Below are positions 1 to 10,445 of a stretch of DNA of 64,000 nucleotides, in pieces. The stretch's first letter is position 1. Every line of letters begins with the position of its first letter. Source of the stretch: Opisthorchis felineus. Taxonomy: Eukaryota; Platyhelminthes; Trematoda; Opisthorchiida; Opisthorchiidae. The notes under the pieces were generated by a model. It ran no database searches. It was not told where the DNA came from and saw only the letters and a program-made list of their open reading frames with translations. Position numbers and translations under genes: made by a program. Where the stretch lies: NCBI GenBank assembly GCA_004794785.1, contig SJOL01007141.1, forward strand, positions 1,601,531-1,665,530, in the 5' to 3' direction.

Positions 1-1
1 T

Positions 2-484
2 GCCATTACTTCATTCTCTCCTACTTCTTTTGTGGAATTACACCGCGGAATTGATAATTTTCTAATGCAACACAGGAATGCCGTTCATTCAGTTACTGGG
101 AAGAGCCCCACAATTCGATTTAAGTCTCGCTCGTTACGTAAAAGTCTTGACTAAGCCAAAACGCCTGATGTTACGTTTTTCAAGGGCAATGATTTACGGC
201 CTGCTACAGGAATAATACTTTCATCAAACGGCAAACGTATGGTCACACTTCTCGATTTGGATGATCTCTCTTGTCACCGGAAACACACTGGTCAGGTTGA
301 GTTCAATACCAGAGATGATCTTATTGTATCCGAACAAAACGTTATTTCTGAAGAACATACTACCTGCGGTGAACCTGAATTTTCCAACCCGAGAAGATCC
401 GAAATATTACGATCAAGACCACCACTGAACTATAAACATCCACATGCTCATTCAAGGTGTGGCGGATGTGATGAACATGACTGA
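2..484 (+). pseudogene. Ty3/gypsy retrotransposon integrase, C-terminal remnant
   Basis: One reading frame runs from base 2 to the stop at 482-484, interrupted by an in-frame TAA at 152-154. It starts inside a gene that lies mostly outside the window. The part before the stop reads FLMQHRNAVHSVTGKSP, the typical end of a Ty3/gypsy integrase core, where families have a YRN..H..TG.SP motif. After the stop, a segment around KGNDLRPATGII and then LSCHRKHTGQVEF fits the integrase C-terminal domain, whose end usually reads like RH..QL. The enzyme would join element cDNA to host DNA in the nucleus. I see no clear polypurine tract before 570, where TGTTACACC could begin a 3' LTR, so I do not annotate the LTR. 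Family call is firm; subfamily is not determined. Confidence 0.8.
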
Positions 485-2174
485 TGCTCTATTCATTGCT
501 CTATGCATTATTCTCTTGTTTTAATATTCCAAGTGACACACACGTCATTTTGAATACATACGTGCTACCTGTTACACCGTGCCGAATTCTGAATTTCTAG
601 TTCGTTTGGTTATCCTGATATACCTGCTGAACATAATTCTCACAGTCGCACACCCCTGACCAGCCAAAGAACACTCGTTGTCCCTCTACCGAATTTCAGC
701 AGGACTTCCCATCGGGGGCTTGTTTCGGTTGACTTGGATCATGGATGTGTGGGAACACGGGCGCAAAGCCGAGATTGAATGCACATACTGAGGGCGTTTA
801 CCGCCGGGTGTTCTAGCAGTGTTCGGATTCTTCACAGTCGTACACAATACGGTGTTTGGTTTGAGATTTTGCACATTAACCGCCTAAGTTGCACCGTAGC
901 CGGAATTAAACTGGTAAGTACACCAGTAAGTGGACAGAACTACTTTGTCGTTAAGATAGGCAGTAGAGGATGTACCTTGGCGCATAGAATTATCCACGGT
1001 TGCAAGCAGCATAACACAGATAGTCACAGGATTGCCAGCACCTGTATTAAAAGGGTTTCCGTCGGTGAAATTTGCTTTTTATGAAGAGGTTTCAAGCAAT
1101 ACCCTAAGTTCCTCAGTCATCAAACAGTGATTCATTGTGTGCCTGTTAAACTACCGTCGAAAGTTTACGCCACCATGTTGCACACTAGAGGAGGCAACGT
1201 GTTAAGGTAACTCTCGTTCCATAATTCGTACTTCCTAAAATGTTGGAATAAATGATGGGTGACTGACATAGGCAACAATGGTCACCAAGCTTTTCACTTT
1301 TCCTAGCCTTTCTACCACAGCGGTGAGCAACTTGGGGAAATGCACGTGCAGCGAGCAAACTCGCCATGACATGTGAGGCAGCCTAGGTTTTCACACTGAA
1401 GAGCACAACAAAGTTAAGGCAGTGCATGTCGCTGTACTCTCTTAATTGCCAAGTAACCTGGGATGCGGAGGGAAAACTGGTTTCGACAAATGTCAACAAA
1501 GGCAATACCAACGTGCGACACAGGTGTATTGCTCATACCGCGCGTAATTTGTTGCACAAAACGGCTTCTCGGAGGGCTTCTTGACCAAATAAGGATTTTT
1601 GTCGTTACGGGTGTGCAGATCGCACAGCTAACTATTCCTCATTGCAGTCAGGAATCGAGATCAAAGACAAATCCGAGCTTTTAGGACACCGTTATTCAAT
1701 CCGCCCTAAGCAAGCAAAGTGTTCGTTGGCGATAATGCTGGCGGGTAGATCAGCAGGTATAATGTACATGCCCTTCGTGACGTTCGTTTGGCTTTCCCGT
1801 ACACGTTCAAGCTTACCCTTGTCCACCTATTTTTTGCCTTAAGGTTCAAGTGTGTTACTTCTCAGTCTTACCCAGGTAGACACCGGCAAGTGGTGTACAT
1901 GTGGCGGATACTTAGATAACAGAACTAATAGGAGTGTTTCTCCCCAGGGACCCAAAACATGTCGACATATATGTGGTTAGTACCCTCAAGGAGGTTAATA
2001 GAGATTTCTTTGCATATATGAAGCCATGTTCTGTATACTTCATGCTCGCCTCTGGCGGAAAGCTTTTCATTCGCCTTCTGTTGATGTAGCGGGCAATCGC
2101 CTCATCCAAGTGGGGGACATGGATTACAGTGCAGCTAGTGATTTTCACTTTCAACAGAGTTTTGCATTGAACGC
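485..2174. other. no recognisable gene
   Basis: Several short open frames lie here on both strands, none above about 100 codons and none with a motif I recognise. GTAAGT at about 910 follows a short open stretch, but no convincing splice acceptor pairs with it. TGTTACACC at 570 is a possible but unsupported LTR start for the upstream gypsy remnant. Confidence 0.5.
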
Positions 2175-2561
2175 GTTATATCTGACTGATGTTTCACACT
2201 CCAGTGCCTAGTGCAGGAAAAAGGCTCGCCGATAAGGAACATAACAGCTTTATTGCGAACAAGCGAGTGCGAGAGCGTGAGTGCGAAAATACAACGGCCT
2301 CAAGTTACTTTATTGGAGGGACACTGTCTGACAATGGTCTAACGCTGTCTCGCGTTGTCTGGATTTGATACAAGGCAGTCACGCACTGCATAGTGAGGGA
2401 GCGTTGTCTGGCTGGTCGGCATCTAGTGGAGTTGAGGGTCTCAGTAGATTTTGGGCATTCAGTGGTTACTTTCACGAACCTAACCTTCCTGATTGAGTGT
2501 GAATTTTGTTCTAGTTTTCACAAGTCTGATCTAGTGGTTACCTCCTACTAGTTACATCACA
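2175..2561 (-). repeat. LTR-like dispersed repeat, copy 1
   Basis: This segment matches 27511-27830 in the same orientation. Shared blocks include GTTATATCTGACTG at the left edge, AACAGCTTTATTGCGAACAA about 70 bases in, and a GTGGTTACTTT block near the right. Homology begins abruptly at GTTATATC in both copies, which marks one terminus. On the minus strand the shared block contains AATAAA, as expected for a polyadenylation signal inside an LTR, and the minus strand would then end in ...GATATAAC. The right edge is placed at TCACA around 2561, where the minus strand begins TGTGATGTAAC. No primer binding site or pol sequence is adjacent, so a solo LTR is the simplest reading. The right edge is a guess. 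Confidence 0.45.
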
Positions 2562-2760
2562 ACCACATGTGCACCGGATTATTCCTACGGCCGTCTGCTA
2601 GCAAACAGACGAGCATCCGCTGGTGAACAGAACGGTTGCGAGCTACTCAGGCAATACTGAGTGCCTGTGTCAGAATTAAATAGCCTTGATACTCACTGAA
2701 CCGTTTTAAATCGCGCACGTTAGTCTATTGGTTGTTGAGTGGATGGCTGTCGATCTTTTT

Positions 2761-2823
2761 GCTGATCTTGGCAATCGGATTGCAAATGTTTTGTCATCGT
2801 ACGAGGGGATATGATCAATGTGC
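2761..2823 (-). repeat. decayed Penelope-type terminal repeat with hammerhead remnant
   Basis: Read on the minus strand, this segment matches the hammerhead-bearing repeats at 16.4 and 18.5 kb over roughly 60 bases. The shared string TTTGCAATCC is followed by ATTGCCAAG and then TCAGC. The hammerhead core is damaged: the first conserved box reads TTGATCA rather than CTGANGA, and GAAA has become CAAA, so it should not cleave. It is useful mainly as evidence that the family is old and dispersed. Confidence 0.5.
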
Positions 2824-5800
2824 ATTTTAGTGGGTGCTCATTCTTTACCTGCATGCGTTTATGTAGAATGGGAAGCCTATCTGTTACCTCTTAAAGTGAT
2901 TGGTCGATTGGGTGACAGCGTTTCTCATGAATTTATTGGCCCGTTGTTGACTTTTTTTGCGTTGTGAACTGCGTTCCCTTGCGACGATTGGTTATCCTAA
3001 TGTCTTCTGTTTTAAGCTGTTTCTTCTTACGCTTAGGTTGGCCCACTTCTCGATTTGCACTGCGTTGTGGTCTGTTCTGATTGTTTTGTTGCATCGCCCT
3101 ACAGTATCTATTCCGACGGCTGGTTTAATCGCGTCTGCTGGTTGAATTGATACTTCGCGCGACGGAATTGGGTGACGTGGAATCGCCAATATCAGGCCAC
3201 CATCTAGGTCCCGCCATCAGTCACAATTACAATGGTATGCAATCTGGGATCTTCTGTTTTGTCGTACATCAAAATAATGTTTAGCTCCGCAGATGCCCAG
3301 AGGTTCTGAACGGTGATACTACACCTGACGCAAGGCGGTTTGGTAATACTGCTGTTGATGCACGACCTCCCTATTTAAAAAAACGGCATTATCTCCTAAG
3401 TAACTGCTGTTTCGTGAGGTCAGACATTGTAGTCAGCCGAAGATGGTTGCGTGAATATTTTACCATGCACCAAGTACTCTTTGAACAATAAAAACGACAG
3501 CACACAAACACGGTAAAACTAAAGGTTGTGTAGAGATAAAATGAACCATGATACCTATTTGTTACACTAGGTATAACCAGCCAGGTATAAGTATAACCAG
3601 CCATTATTCGACTATCCGGGTGGTTGGAGTATGCGCCTGAAACTCCGCACGTGTTGTCGTCAAATTTAGGCACGCATTTCATGGTTAAATTATGCAGTGT
3701 CTCGCATTTAGTCTCCATAAATATAGCACTACATTGATTAGGGTCGATTAAACAAATAAATGTCCCAAAAAATTTGTGCAGTCTGGTCGGACATGCTCTC
3801 CATAAAATTCTTGACACTAAACGCTGTGGTTTCAGAAGAACTAACTTTGGTTTGCATCTAATGATCAGCCGTTTCTTCCTAGCTGGGACTCCGGAACAGC
3901 CTCACCCATAAAACCTATTTCGTTGCAAAGTTAACTATGGTTATTGGAAACTCAATCGGGATATCTGGTGCCTTTGAACGAAAATTACTAATCCATCGCA
4001 CTTGCAAAGATTCCAGTAGACTATTCATTAACCAACCAGAATGTAGCATTTTGGTGCCAAAAATTATGCTGACAACAAAGTTGTTCGAAAAATGTTCCTA
4101 ACTTGGAAGAACAATCGGATAATGCCTGTCCTCCACTCATCCATCCCTACCTGGTGTAAGGCAACTAGGCACAGCGTCAGTCTATAACAGAGATAGAAAA
4201 TACTGAGCTTCTGTCTTTCTAGTTTAGTCATAACTAAGGTAGAACCGGAACTAACAACTACAATGTCGATATTGATGACAGTAATGGGGAATAATAATAA
4301 ACAAATTAACAGAGGTGTTAACTAATAAAATTGATTCTTCGGACACGGAATATGCTGAATTCTAAAGATTTCCTGGGTCAGCAGTTAACCTTCGAAACGT
4401 CTTGTTGTAACAGTTTCCCCCTCATTACCCCAAAAATCAACACCCCCACCGGCACACTCATCGAACCACGCCATCCCCAGTCTGGGACGATCTGTCAGTC
4501 GGAAAAGTCCATCTCTGTCTCTTAAATTGTTACCACAGCCTAGCCCAACCCCTCTGCGACCGGCTAAGTTATCCCACTTCCCACGGACGCGTTTTCGCCA
4601 GCTACTCTTCCCTCGGAAGACACCCCAACTCCCACACCATATCCAACAGGCGTCATAGACAGCTTTTCGACCACACACAGAAATCACGTGGCCTGAGAGA
4701 CGGATCTGATGCTCCCAATCGCCGTTTACCTTCAGACTTTGAAGAATGACTCTGAAGCCAACTACCCCCCCCCACTCATTTCGGTCCTCATTCGACGAGG
4801 ATCCAAGTATCATCCAGTCACCTCGTTGACTGCATTGACTGTGATACTTGTCCAAAAGCCGACCGCCCATGTCCGGCCACAGGTACCACGTGAGCCTCGT
4901 TTTGTTTTTGCCCGCCACCTTCAAACTCTAACGAGCTGATCTTGCGTCAGCTCGATATTTTCCCCAAAAGAAAAAAGCAGTAGTAACTGTGCTTGCATGC
5001 CAGTGCTGTTTTAGGGATGACCACGTCTATATAGGATAATGCCCACTGTTTGTGACACCGTCCCTTTGCCGCGCAATTCACAGTACCCACAAATCCCTCC
5101 AGTCATACTTTATTCAGGCTGTAGCATCATGATCATGCCTGACGGTATGCTACCCACCAGTTGGGAAAAAATTATTATCATTATTATTAAAACCCATTTT
5201 TTAATCTTTCGTTTCCCCGGTCCCTGTTATCCTTCGCCCCAAAATATGCAGGTTTACCTTTTGAGTGTTTGACCAATAATTCTCAAATAGTACACATACA
5301 CTGCCGTCGGCTTCCGCGGAAACTACCGATGGAGTGGCTCCCAGCTGTATCTTCATCAACTACGTTAGTACCTCCAAAAAATACGGCGACCAAGGTGAAT
5401 TTGTATCCGACACATGATACTCTTGACCAAAACTTGGATTCCCCTAAAATGGACTTCAGTTGCCCCCCATTGCGGTTTCGATCCTATCCAGAGCCGCGAT
5501 TACCAGAACGGTGCCAATACTCCCGTTAACCCGCGAGATTCCACGTTGATCAGCGCCCCTCAACCCTGGACACCTTATTTACCAGCAAACGTGGTATGAT
5601 AAGCGTGGTAGACATTCCTTCACTATTAGAGAAGGGAGACCAGACGGTCCCGGGATCTCCCTTGCTGTTGGTACAACCTCCCTACAGCAATACACCACGC
5701 TTCGCTTGACGTTGTGGTAACTACACCCGTAGAAGTAACCACCGGTAATCAGTAAAGCAATCGGTCCTCAAATCCTCTGCTCAAACGACCTGGAAAACCG

Positions 5801-6624
5801 ACTACCGTCCGAAGCATACAGAGGCTTTATCTCAAACTATACTCCGTCTACAAAGCATCCACTGGGAGCACCCACAAGCTACTGAACACACAATAATCTA
5901 CGTGGGCACGCTATTGCACTACTTTGAAGCTACTCTACACTCCGCTAGGAAGTTCCCCCCCCCCAGTAAAATGGTAAAGAACACTAAACGAAGTACGAAT
6001 GCTATCTCTTCCACAGGCCCCTCAAAAACTGTTTTCAACACATCTCCGCTGCCAAAGGAAAACTAAATCCTCCCAACTGTCCATAGGGACTCCGGGCGGT
6101 TCCCTCAGTATCGCAACGGAATATTCGGTTCAAGCCGTTGCTGATGTCTGAAAAGCTGTTTAGATTCATGCTATGGGCACATATTACTACCTGAAACTTT
6201 CATTCCTGAAAACAGATGGCCTGGGAACGATCGCATTTTTCATCAATGAAATAGCCCAACCCCCCTTCTTCAACCGTGGACGATCTTCTGGTCCGGACAA
6301 CATACATCCAAAACCCGAGTGCGTTTTGTGCAAGCCAATGGAAACTAATGCTAACAGATCCTTGCTCATTGACCCCCTAGCCAGTAAGCTCCGGTATCCA
6401 GCTTAGCACGGTTTCCTTCCTTCCCTCTGTCGCCGTACGAAAGTAACCACTTTCCTTCCCGACTTCACCCTATTTTTGAGAGCAATGATTACACTATGCA
6501 TTTTTCTGATCCCCCAATAGCTTTCGACAGGAACACACGGGAGTTAGAGGTTCACTTTCTGGGCAACTCTCCTACTTTACCTGTAACCAACCCAAATACG
6601 CGTTTGTTACTCACCTTCATCTCA
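2824..6624. other. no recognisable gene; C-rich strand-asymmetric block from about 4380
   Basis: 2824-4380 holds only short unassigned open frames. A short duplicated string, GTATAACCAGCCA, lies at about 3570-3605. From about 4380 to 6600 the plus strand becomes rich in C and poor in G, with poly-C runs near 4768 and 5956. The skew yields a 179-codon open frame on the minus strand (4385-4924) that is rich in Gly, Trp and Arg and has no recognisable domain. I take it to be a product of composition. A small AT-rich run (ATT)n lies at about 5171-5190. Confidence 0.45.
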
Positions 6625-7085
6625 TCTTATTAAGTCGCCTCGGAGACGACGACAGTCCAGAGGAAAGAGGTCAAGCACCGCTAGACGCTTTTAAAAGCCC
6701 ACGGTTTCAAGGCGGGCGACGATTTCCGTAGCTGCTCGCTGGACACGCTCAATGAGGGCTACGTCCTTCGTGCGACCAGAGTAGACAACTTGGTTGGCGT
6801 ATTCATGAAGCGGTCTGACGTAGACCCCATAGAGTATTTGGACGTCTATGCGAGTAGTATGGGAGAAGGTGCGCCTAATCATCCGTAGAACGCCAAATGC
6901 GTTTTGGGTCGATTTCCCATGGTGCAGTGAGAAGGACATGTTTGAGGAGAACCAGGTACCTGAATACTTTTTTGGTATTTATCCTCCTAATGTCTTCTTG
7001 TCCATTCTCACCGTGCAGGACAAGGACGTTCCCTGAGTCCCCTCAGAATGGTACACACACAATGACGCACGTTTCGTCATTCAGA
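6625..7085 (-). pseudogene. CR1-like LINE, reverse transcriptase C-terminal fragment
   Basis: On the minus strand this reads into the region after the reverse transcriptase catalytic core. Recognisable strings include [48 protein letters not shown] and, after a stop, [15 protein letters not shown]. The same strings occur in the copies at 7.1 and 49 kb, so these are one family. Several stops and frameshifts are present, and both the catalytic core and the 3' end are missing. At 7085 it meets the next copy head to head, in the opposite orientation. The fragment cannot encode a working enzyme. Confidence 0.85.
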
Positions 7086-7086
7086 G

Positions 7087-7890
7087 GATGCTGACAGCCG
7101 TGCATGGTGAGAATGGATCGGAAGACATCACGAAGATAGATACCAGAAAGGATTTGGGTATCTGGCTCTCTTCAAATAGATCCTTCTCAATGCGCCATGA
7201 GAAATCGGCCCAAAAGGCATTCCGCGTTCTACGGATGATTAGGCGCATCTTCTCCCGTATTGCTCGCATGGACTTCCAAATACTCTATGGGGCCTATGTC
7301 AGACCGCTTCATGAATACGCCAACCAAGTTGTCTACTCAGGGCGCACGAAGGACGTAGCCCTCATTGAGCGTGCCCAGCGAGGTGCTACGAAAATTGTTG
7401 CCGGCCTTAAATCCGTGGACCACAAAACGCGTCTCTTGGTGCTTGACCCCTTTCCCCTCGAATACCGTCGACTCCCGGGGGACCTGATTCCTACTTATGC
7501 CCTGGTTGAACAAGGTTTGGCTAACAGAGTTTTCACCGTTGACCCAGCAAACACACGGCGGGGACATGGTAAGATTTTCAAGCTCATTAGGCAAAAGGGT
7601 TTCTCATTTTGGGTAGTAGCCGCATGGAACAACCTTCCCGCGACGGTCGTCCGCGCTCCTTCTAGAACCTAGTTCAAAGCACTATTAGACACATTTTTAT
7701 ACGAGCCCTCGTGCTGTCAAGCATACTGCCCCATGCTGAGCACTTAAAGAGCAGTGCTATACGCTTTTTCCGCTTGTGCCTTTCAGGTGTACGACAACCG
7801 CAGAACGACAAGAACACAACCGACCCGAGAAACTTGGGCAAAAGCCTCGATCCTGTGCATCAATCCGTGAATCCGTGAATCAACCCGTGA
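7087..7890 (+). pseudogene. CR1-like LINE, RT C-terminal end, 3' UTR and octamer tail
   Basis: An open frame from about 7088 encodes the C-terminal part of the polyprotein: [63 protein letters not shown] and [21 protein letters not shown]. It is interrupted by TAG at 7670-7672 and then reads FKALLDTFLYEPSCCQ to the natural stop TAA at 7745-7747. About 110 bases of 3' UTR follow, then a short tandem tail of AATCCGTG units at 7861-7890. CR1-clade LINEs typically end in such 8-bp repeats instead of poly(A), which supports the clade. The 5' end is cut off at 7087, where an inverted copy abuts. The catalytic core is absent. Confidence 0.88.
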
Positions 7891-8090
7891 AAAACGACCA
7901 CTGCTTTACAGCGTTTACATCCATTTGGGCGTTGGCGTTGGAACTACAGGTTTCTAAGTCGTCTGTGAAAAGTGAACGAGGATCTGAAAGAGCAAATGGA
8001 AGATTGTCGACGTAGACGGGAAACGGAAGTGGTCCCAAAACAGGGCCTTGAGCAACTCCGATGGAGGCCGGCTCCGAAGAGGAGTTCACG
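7891..8090 (-). pseudogene. CR1-like LINE, RT motif B and C fragment
   Basis: On the minus strand this short piece reads SIGVAQGPVLGPL, matching reverse transcriptase motif B (family GVPQGSVLGPLLF). It continues with VYVDNLP and then LFTDDLE at the motif C position, where families have Y/F-A-D-D. Both catalytic aspartates remain but the Ala has become Thr. It ends in MDVNAVKQWS. This core segment is missing from both neighbouring LINE copies. It sits between two LINE 3' tails that point at each other: the plus-strand tail ends at 7890 and the minus-strand tail ends at about 8090. Nested insertion or local rearrangement could explain this. Confidence 0.8.
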
Positions 8091-9030
8091 GATCCACGGA
8101 TTAATACACAAGATCGAGGATTTTGCCCAAGTTTCCCTGGTCGGTTGTGTTCTTGTCGTTCTGCGGTTGTCGTACACGTGAAAGGTACAAGCGAAAAAAG
8201 GGTGTAACACTGCTCTTTAAGTTCTCAGCGCGGGGCAATATGTTTGCCAGCACGAGGACTCGCATAGGAAAGTGTCTAGTAGTGCTTTAAACTGGGTTAT
8301 AGAAGGAGCGTGGACAACCGTCTGAGGAAGGTTAATCCACGCAGCTACTACACGAAATGAGAAAAAATTTTGTCTAATAAACGTGTTCGCTCTGAGCTTG
8401 TCCCCGCCGTGTGTTTGCTGGCTCAGCGGTGAAAATTCTGTTGGCCAAACCTTGTTCAAACGGGGCATAAGTAAGAATTAGGTCTCCTCGGAGGCGGCGA
8501 CACTCGAGGGGAAAGAGGTCAANGATCCATAGTAGGATCTTCCCTTGAACCCCGTAAGACTAGGGTTTGTGGAGCAGAGGGACGTGTGGGACTCGATCGA
8601 ATGCCTTTGAGAAGTCGAAAAATATGGTATCCGATATGAGCCATTCGTCCTTAGCTTGGTTAAGCTGCCCATAAATACGAGCATACTCGTCACGCAAGAA
8701 CGGTTTGGGAGGGTTCCGTGTTGAACGGGGAATATCAAGTTGTTGGTAGTAAGGTGATCTAGGATGGCCCGCTTCAGAATGCGTCCCATCACCTTGCACT
8801 GTACGTTGGTGAGGCTAATAGTTCTGTAGCTGCCGAGCGATAGTCAGTCACCAGTTTTGTAGATTGGCGTGACAATCGTTTCCTTCCAAGCGGAGGGAAG
8901 GTTGCCTTCGACGAGCAACCGACGAAACGTCAGGTGGAAATGCTTTGCCAGTGTGAGTGACGTTTCCTTCAGGATCCTTGGACGGACCTCTCCTGGCCCC
9001 AACGCGCTGAGGGGGGTTGTCTTGTGCAAG
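8091..9030 (-). pseudogene. CR1-like LINE with internal deletion, RT palm start plus 3' end
   Basis: Read on the minus strand, the 5' part gives LSALGPGEVRPRILKE and NLPSAWKETIVTPIYKTGD, the N-terminal RT region. A segment around VMGRILKRAILDH follows, then FFDFSKAFDRVPH, which is RT motif A with its catalytic Asp. The sequence then jumps at the single N at 8523 from just after motif A to [15 protein letters not shown], omitting motifs B to E. It continues through FRVVAAWINLPQTVVHAPS and FKALLDTFL to a stop near 8217. The 3' UTR and a decayed tail end near 8091. Frameshifts occur around 8560-8800. The N may mark a true deletion breakpoint or an assembly join. Confidence 0.85.
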
Positions 9031-10019
9031 AATAAAGCGGATGGGATTTCTCTAGTGAAAGTAGTAAAGCCCAGTTTCTCTTGGCTCCACCTTTCAGACG
9101 ATTAACCAAAATCAACACTCTTTAGAAAGAAATCTACAAGCCTTTGTCCTCCTACACATATGCAAACCTATCTGGAGATGTTGATCAAGTGATTTGTGTT
9201 CCCATGCCAACGACCTTGTGCCTTTTTGAAAGTTACGCTAACGCAATTCGACGCCTGTGGTTGGTTCCGGGAGTGACTGATCCATAGGACATTGACGTCC
9301 ACTGTATCATTGGGTCTTCCCGTAGGTCTGGCCCAACCTGCATGCTGCAACCGGTCTGTTAGGCACAATGTATCTGCCACTAATGGCCTAGTGTTCAGAG
9401 AAGGGTTCCCACGGAAATGAGGGGTAGGCTTCCGGGTCATCTGAAAACGATATCCTTGCGAAGAGGCAGCAGGATCCATTAGACAGAACTCTCATACCAT
9501 ACCTGGGAAGTACGTGGTCCAAAAATTGTCAAGGGTAAAATATTCAAAATGAGGTCATAAGATAACATAATCCGACAGTCTAATGGAACGCACCACTCTA
9601 GAAGCGATCGAGAAAAATAGCCAGAACACGGAGAGTCAAACGATGATGTCTGTCATCATGCTGGTCCTCCTAATCCTTGTAGAATCAAAATCAACGGCAT
9701 TTCAGTATTACGTATGCAACATGTAGAAAATCGCAGCAATGCTGTGTATGGCACGTTCCGCATCATATAAGACTTTCACGGAGCATTGGACGAAAACTGA
9801 CCGAAGGTGACGTCAGAATGGCGTCCGAATAGCTCCAGGTCTTTGGCCGCTGTAAATCCACATATATTCTCGTGTGCTATATTTTAAGGAAGCGGACGAT
9901 CAGAAGGAAAGTTGAAGGTCGGTATTTCCAACTTCCATTATTTTCTCCTCTCATCTTCCTTTTCCATCCCCTTTATCTTCTTCCAATTTTTTTGGATTTT
10001 TCTCTTCTCCACTTCTCCC
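9031..10019. other. no recognisable gene
   Basis: An open frame of about 100 codons on the minus strand (9168-9479) and a few shorter ones are present, with no motif I recognise. A pyrimidine-rich stretch lies at about 9940-10015, just before the tandem duplication. Confidence 0.4.
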
Positions 10020-10445
10020 AGTAAACTCGCCACCGGTGGCCAAGGGTGTCAAATAGGGGTGGCACGTTGCGGTTGCAACCGGTGGTTAAGTTGGGCCAAA
10101 GGTGGCAACCCAAAAACATTTCGTGCAACTTTTTTGGCTTTTTTCCAAAAATTTTCTGAACACATTGCAGCCGGGTGAGACTAACGGTTGCATCCCTAAA
10201 TTAGCTGACGCATATGTACCGGCTACCTGCCCAGTAAACACGCCACCGTTGGTAGCACCGGTGGCGCCACCGGTGGCGCCACCGGTGGCCATTTGTGGCC
10301 AAGGCTGGCCAAAGGTGGCACCCCGAAAAAAATTCCGCCTAACTTTTTCTTGCTTTTTTTCAAAACATTTTCAAAACCCCTTGCAGCCGGACGAAGCTAA
10401 CGGTTGCAGCCATAAATTTGTTGAGGCATATTCGCCGGCTAAATA
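10020..10445 (+). repeat. two-unit tandem repeat, period about 213 bp, with CACCGGTG minisatellite
   Basis: Unit 1 runs from 10020 to about 10232 and unit 2 from 10233 to 10445. Both start AGTAAAC and share CGCCACCG, GGCCAAAGGTGGCA, a T-rich middle with TTTTTGGCTTTTTTCC-like runs, TTGCAGCCG and CTAACGGTTGCA. They end with a GCATAT..CCGGCTA block. Inside unit 2, GCCACCGGT is iterated about three to four times near 10255-10290. CACCGGTG is its own reverse complement, so this tract could form hairpins. The open frames here, with VAPPVAPPVA-like runs, follow from the repeat and are not gene evidence. Confidence 0.75.

Noticed and set aside
3389..3817. 142-codon minus-strand open frame
   Set aside because: Two or three frames of this length are expected by chance in 64 kb at this base composition, by a rough estimate from stop-codon frequency. 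It has no motif.
4385..4924. 179-codon minus-strand open frame
   Set aside because: It lies in a C-rich, skewed block and has unusual Gly/Trp/Arg content, with no recognisable domain or splice signal. Composition is enough to explain it.
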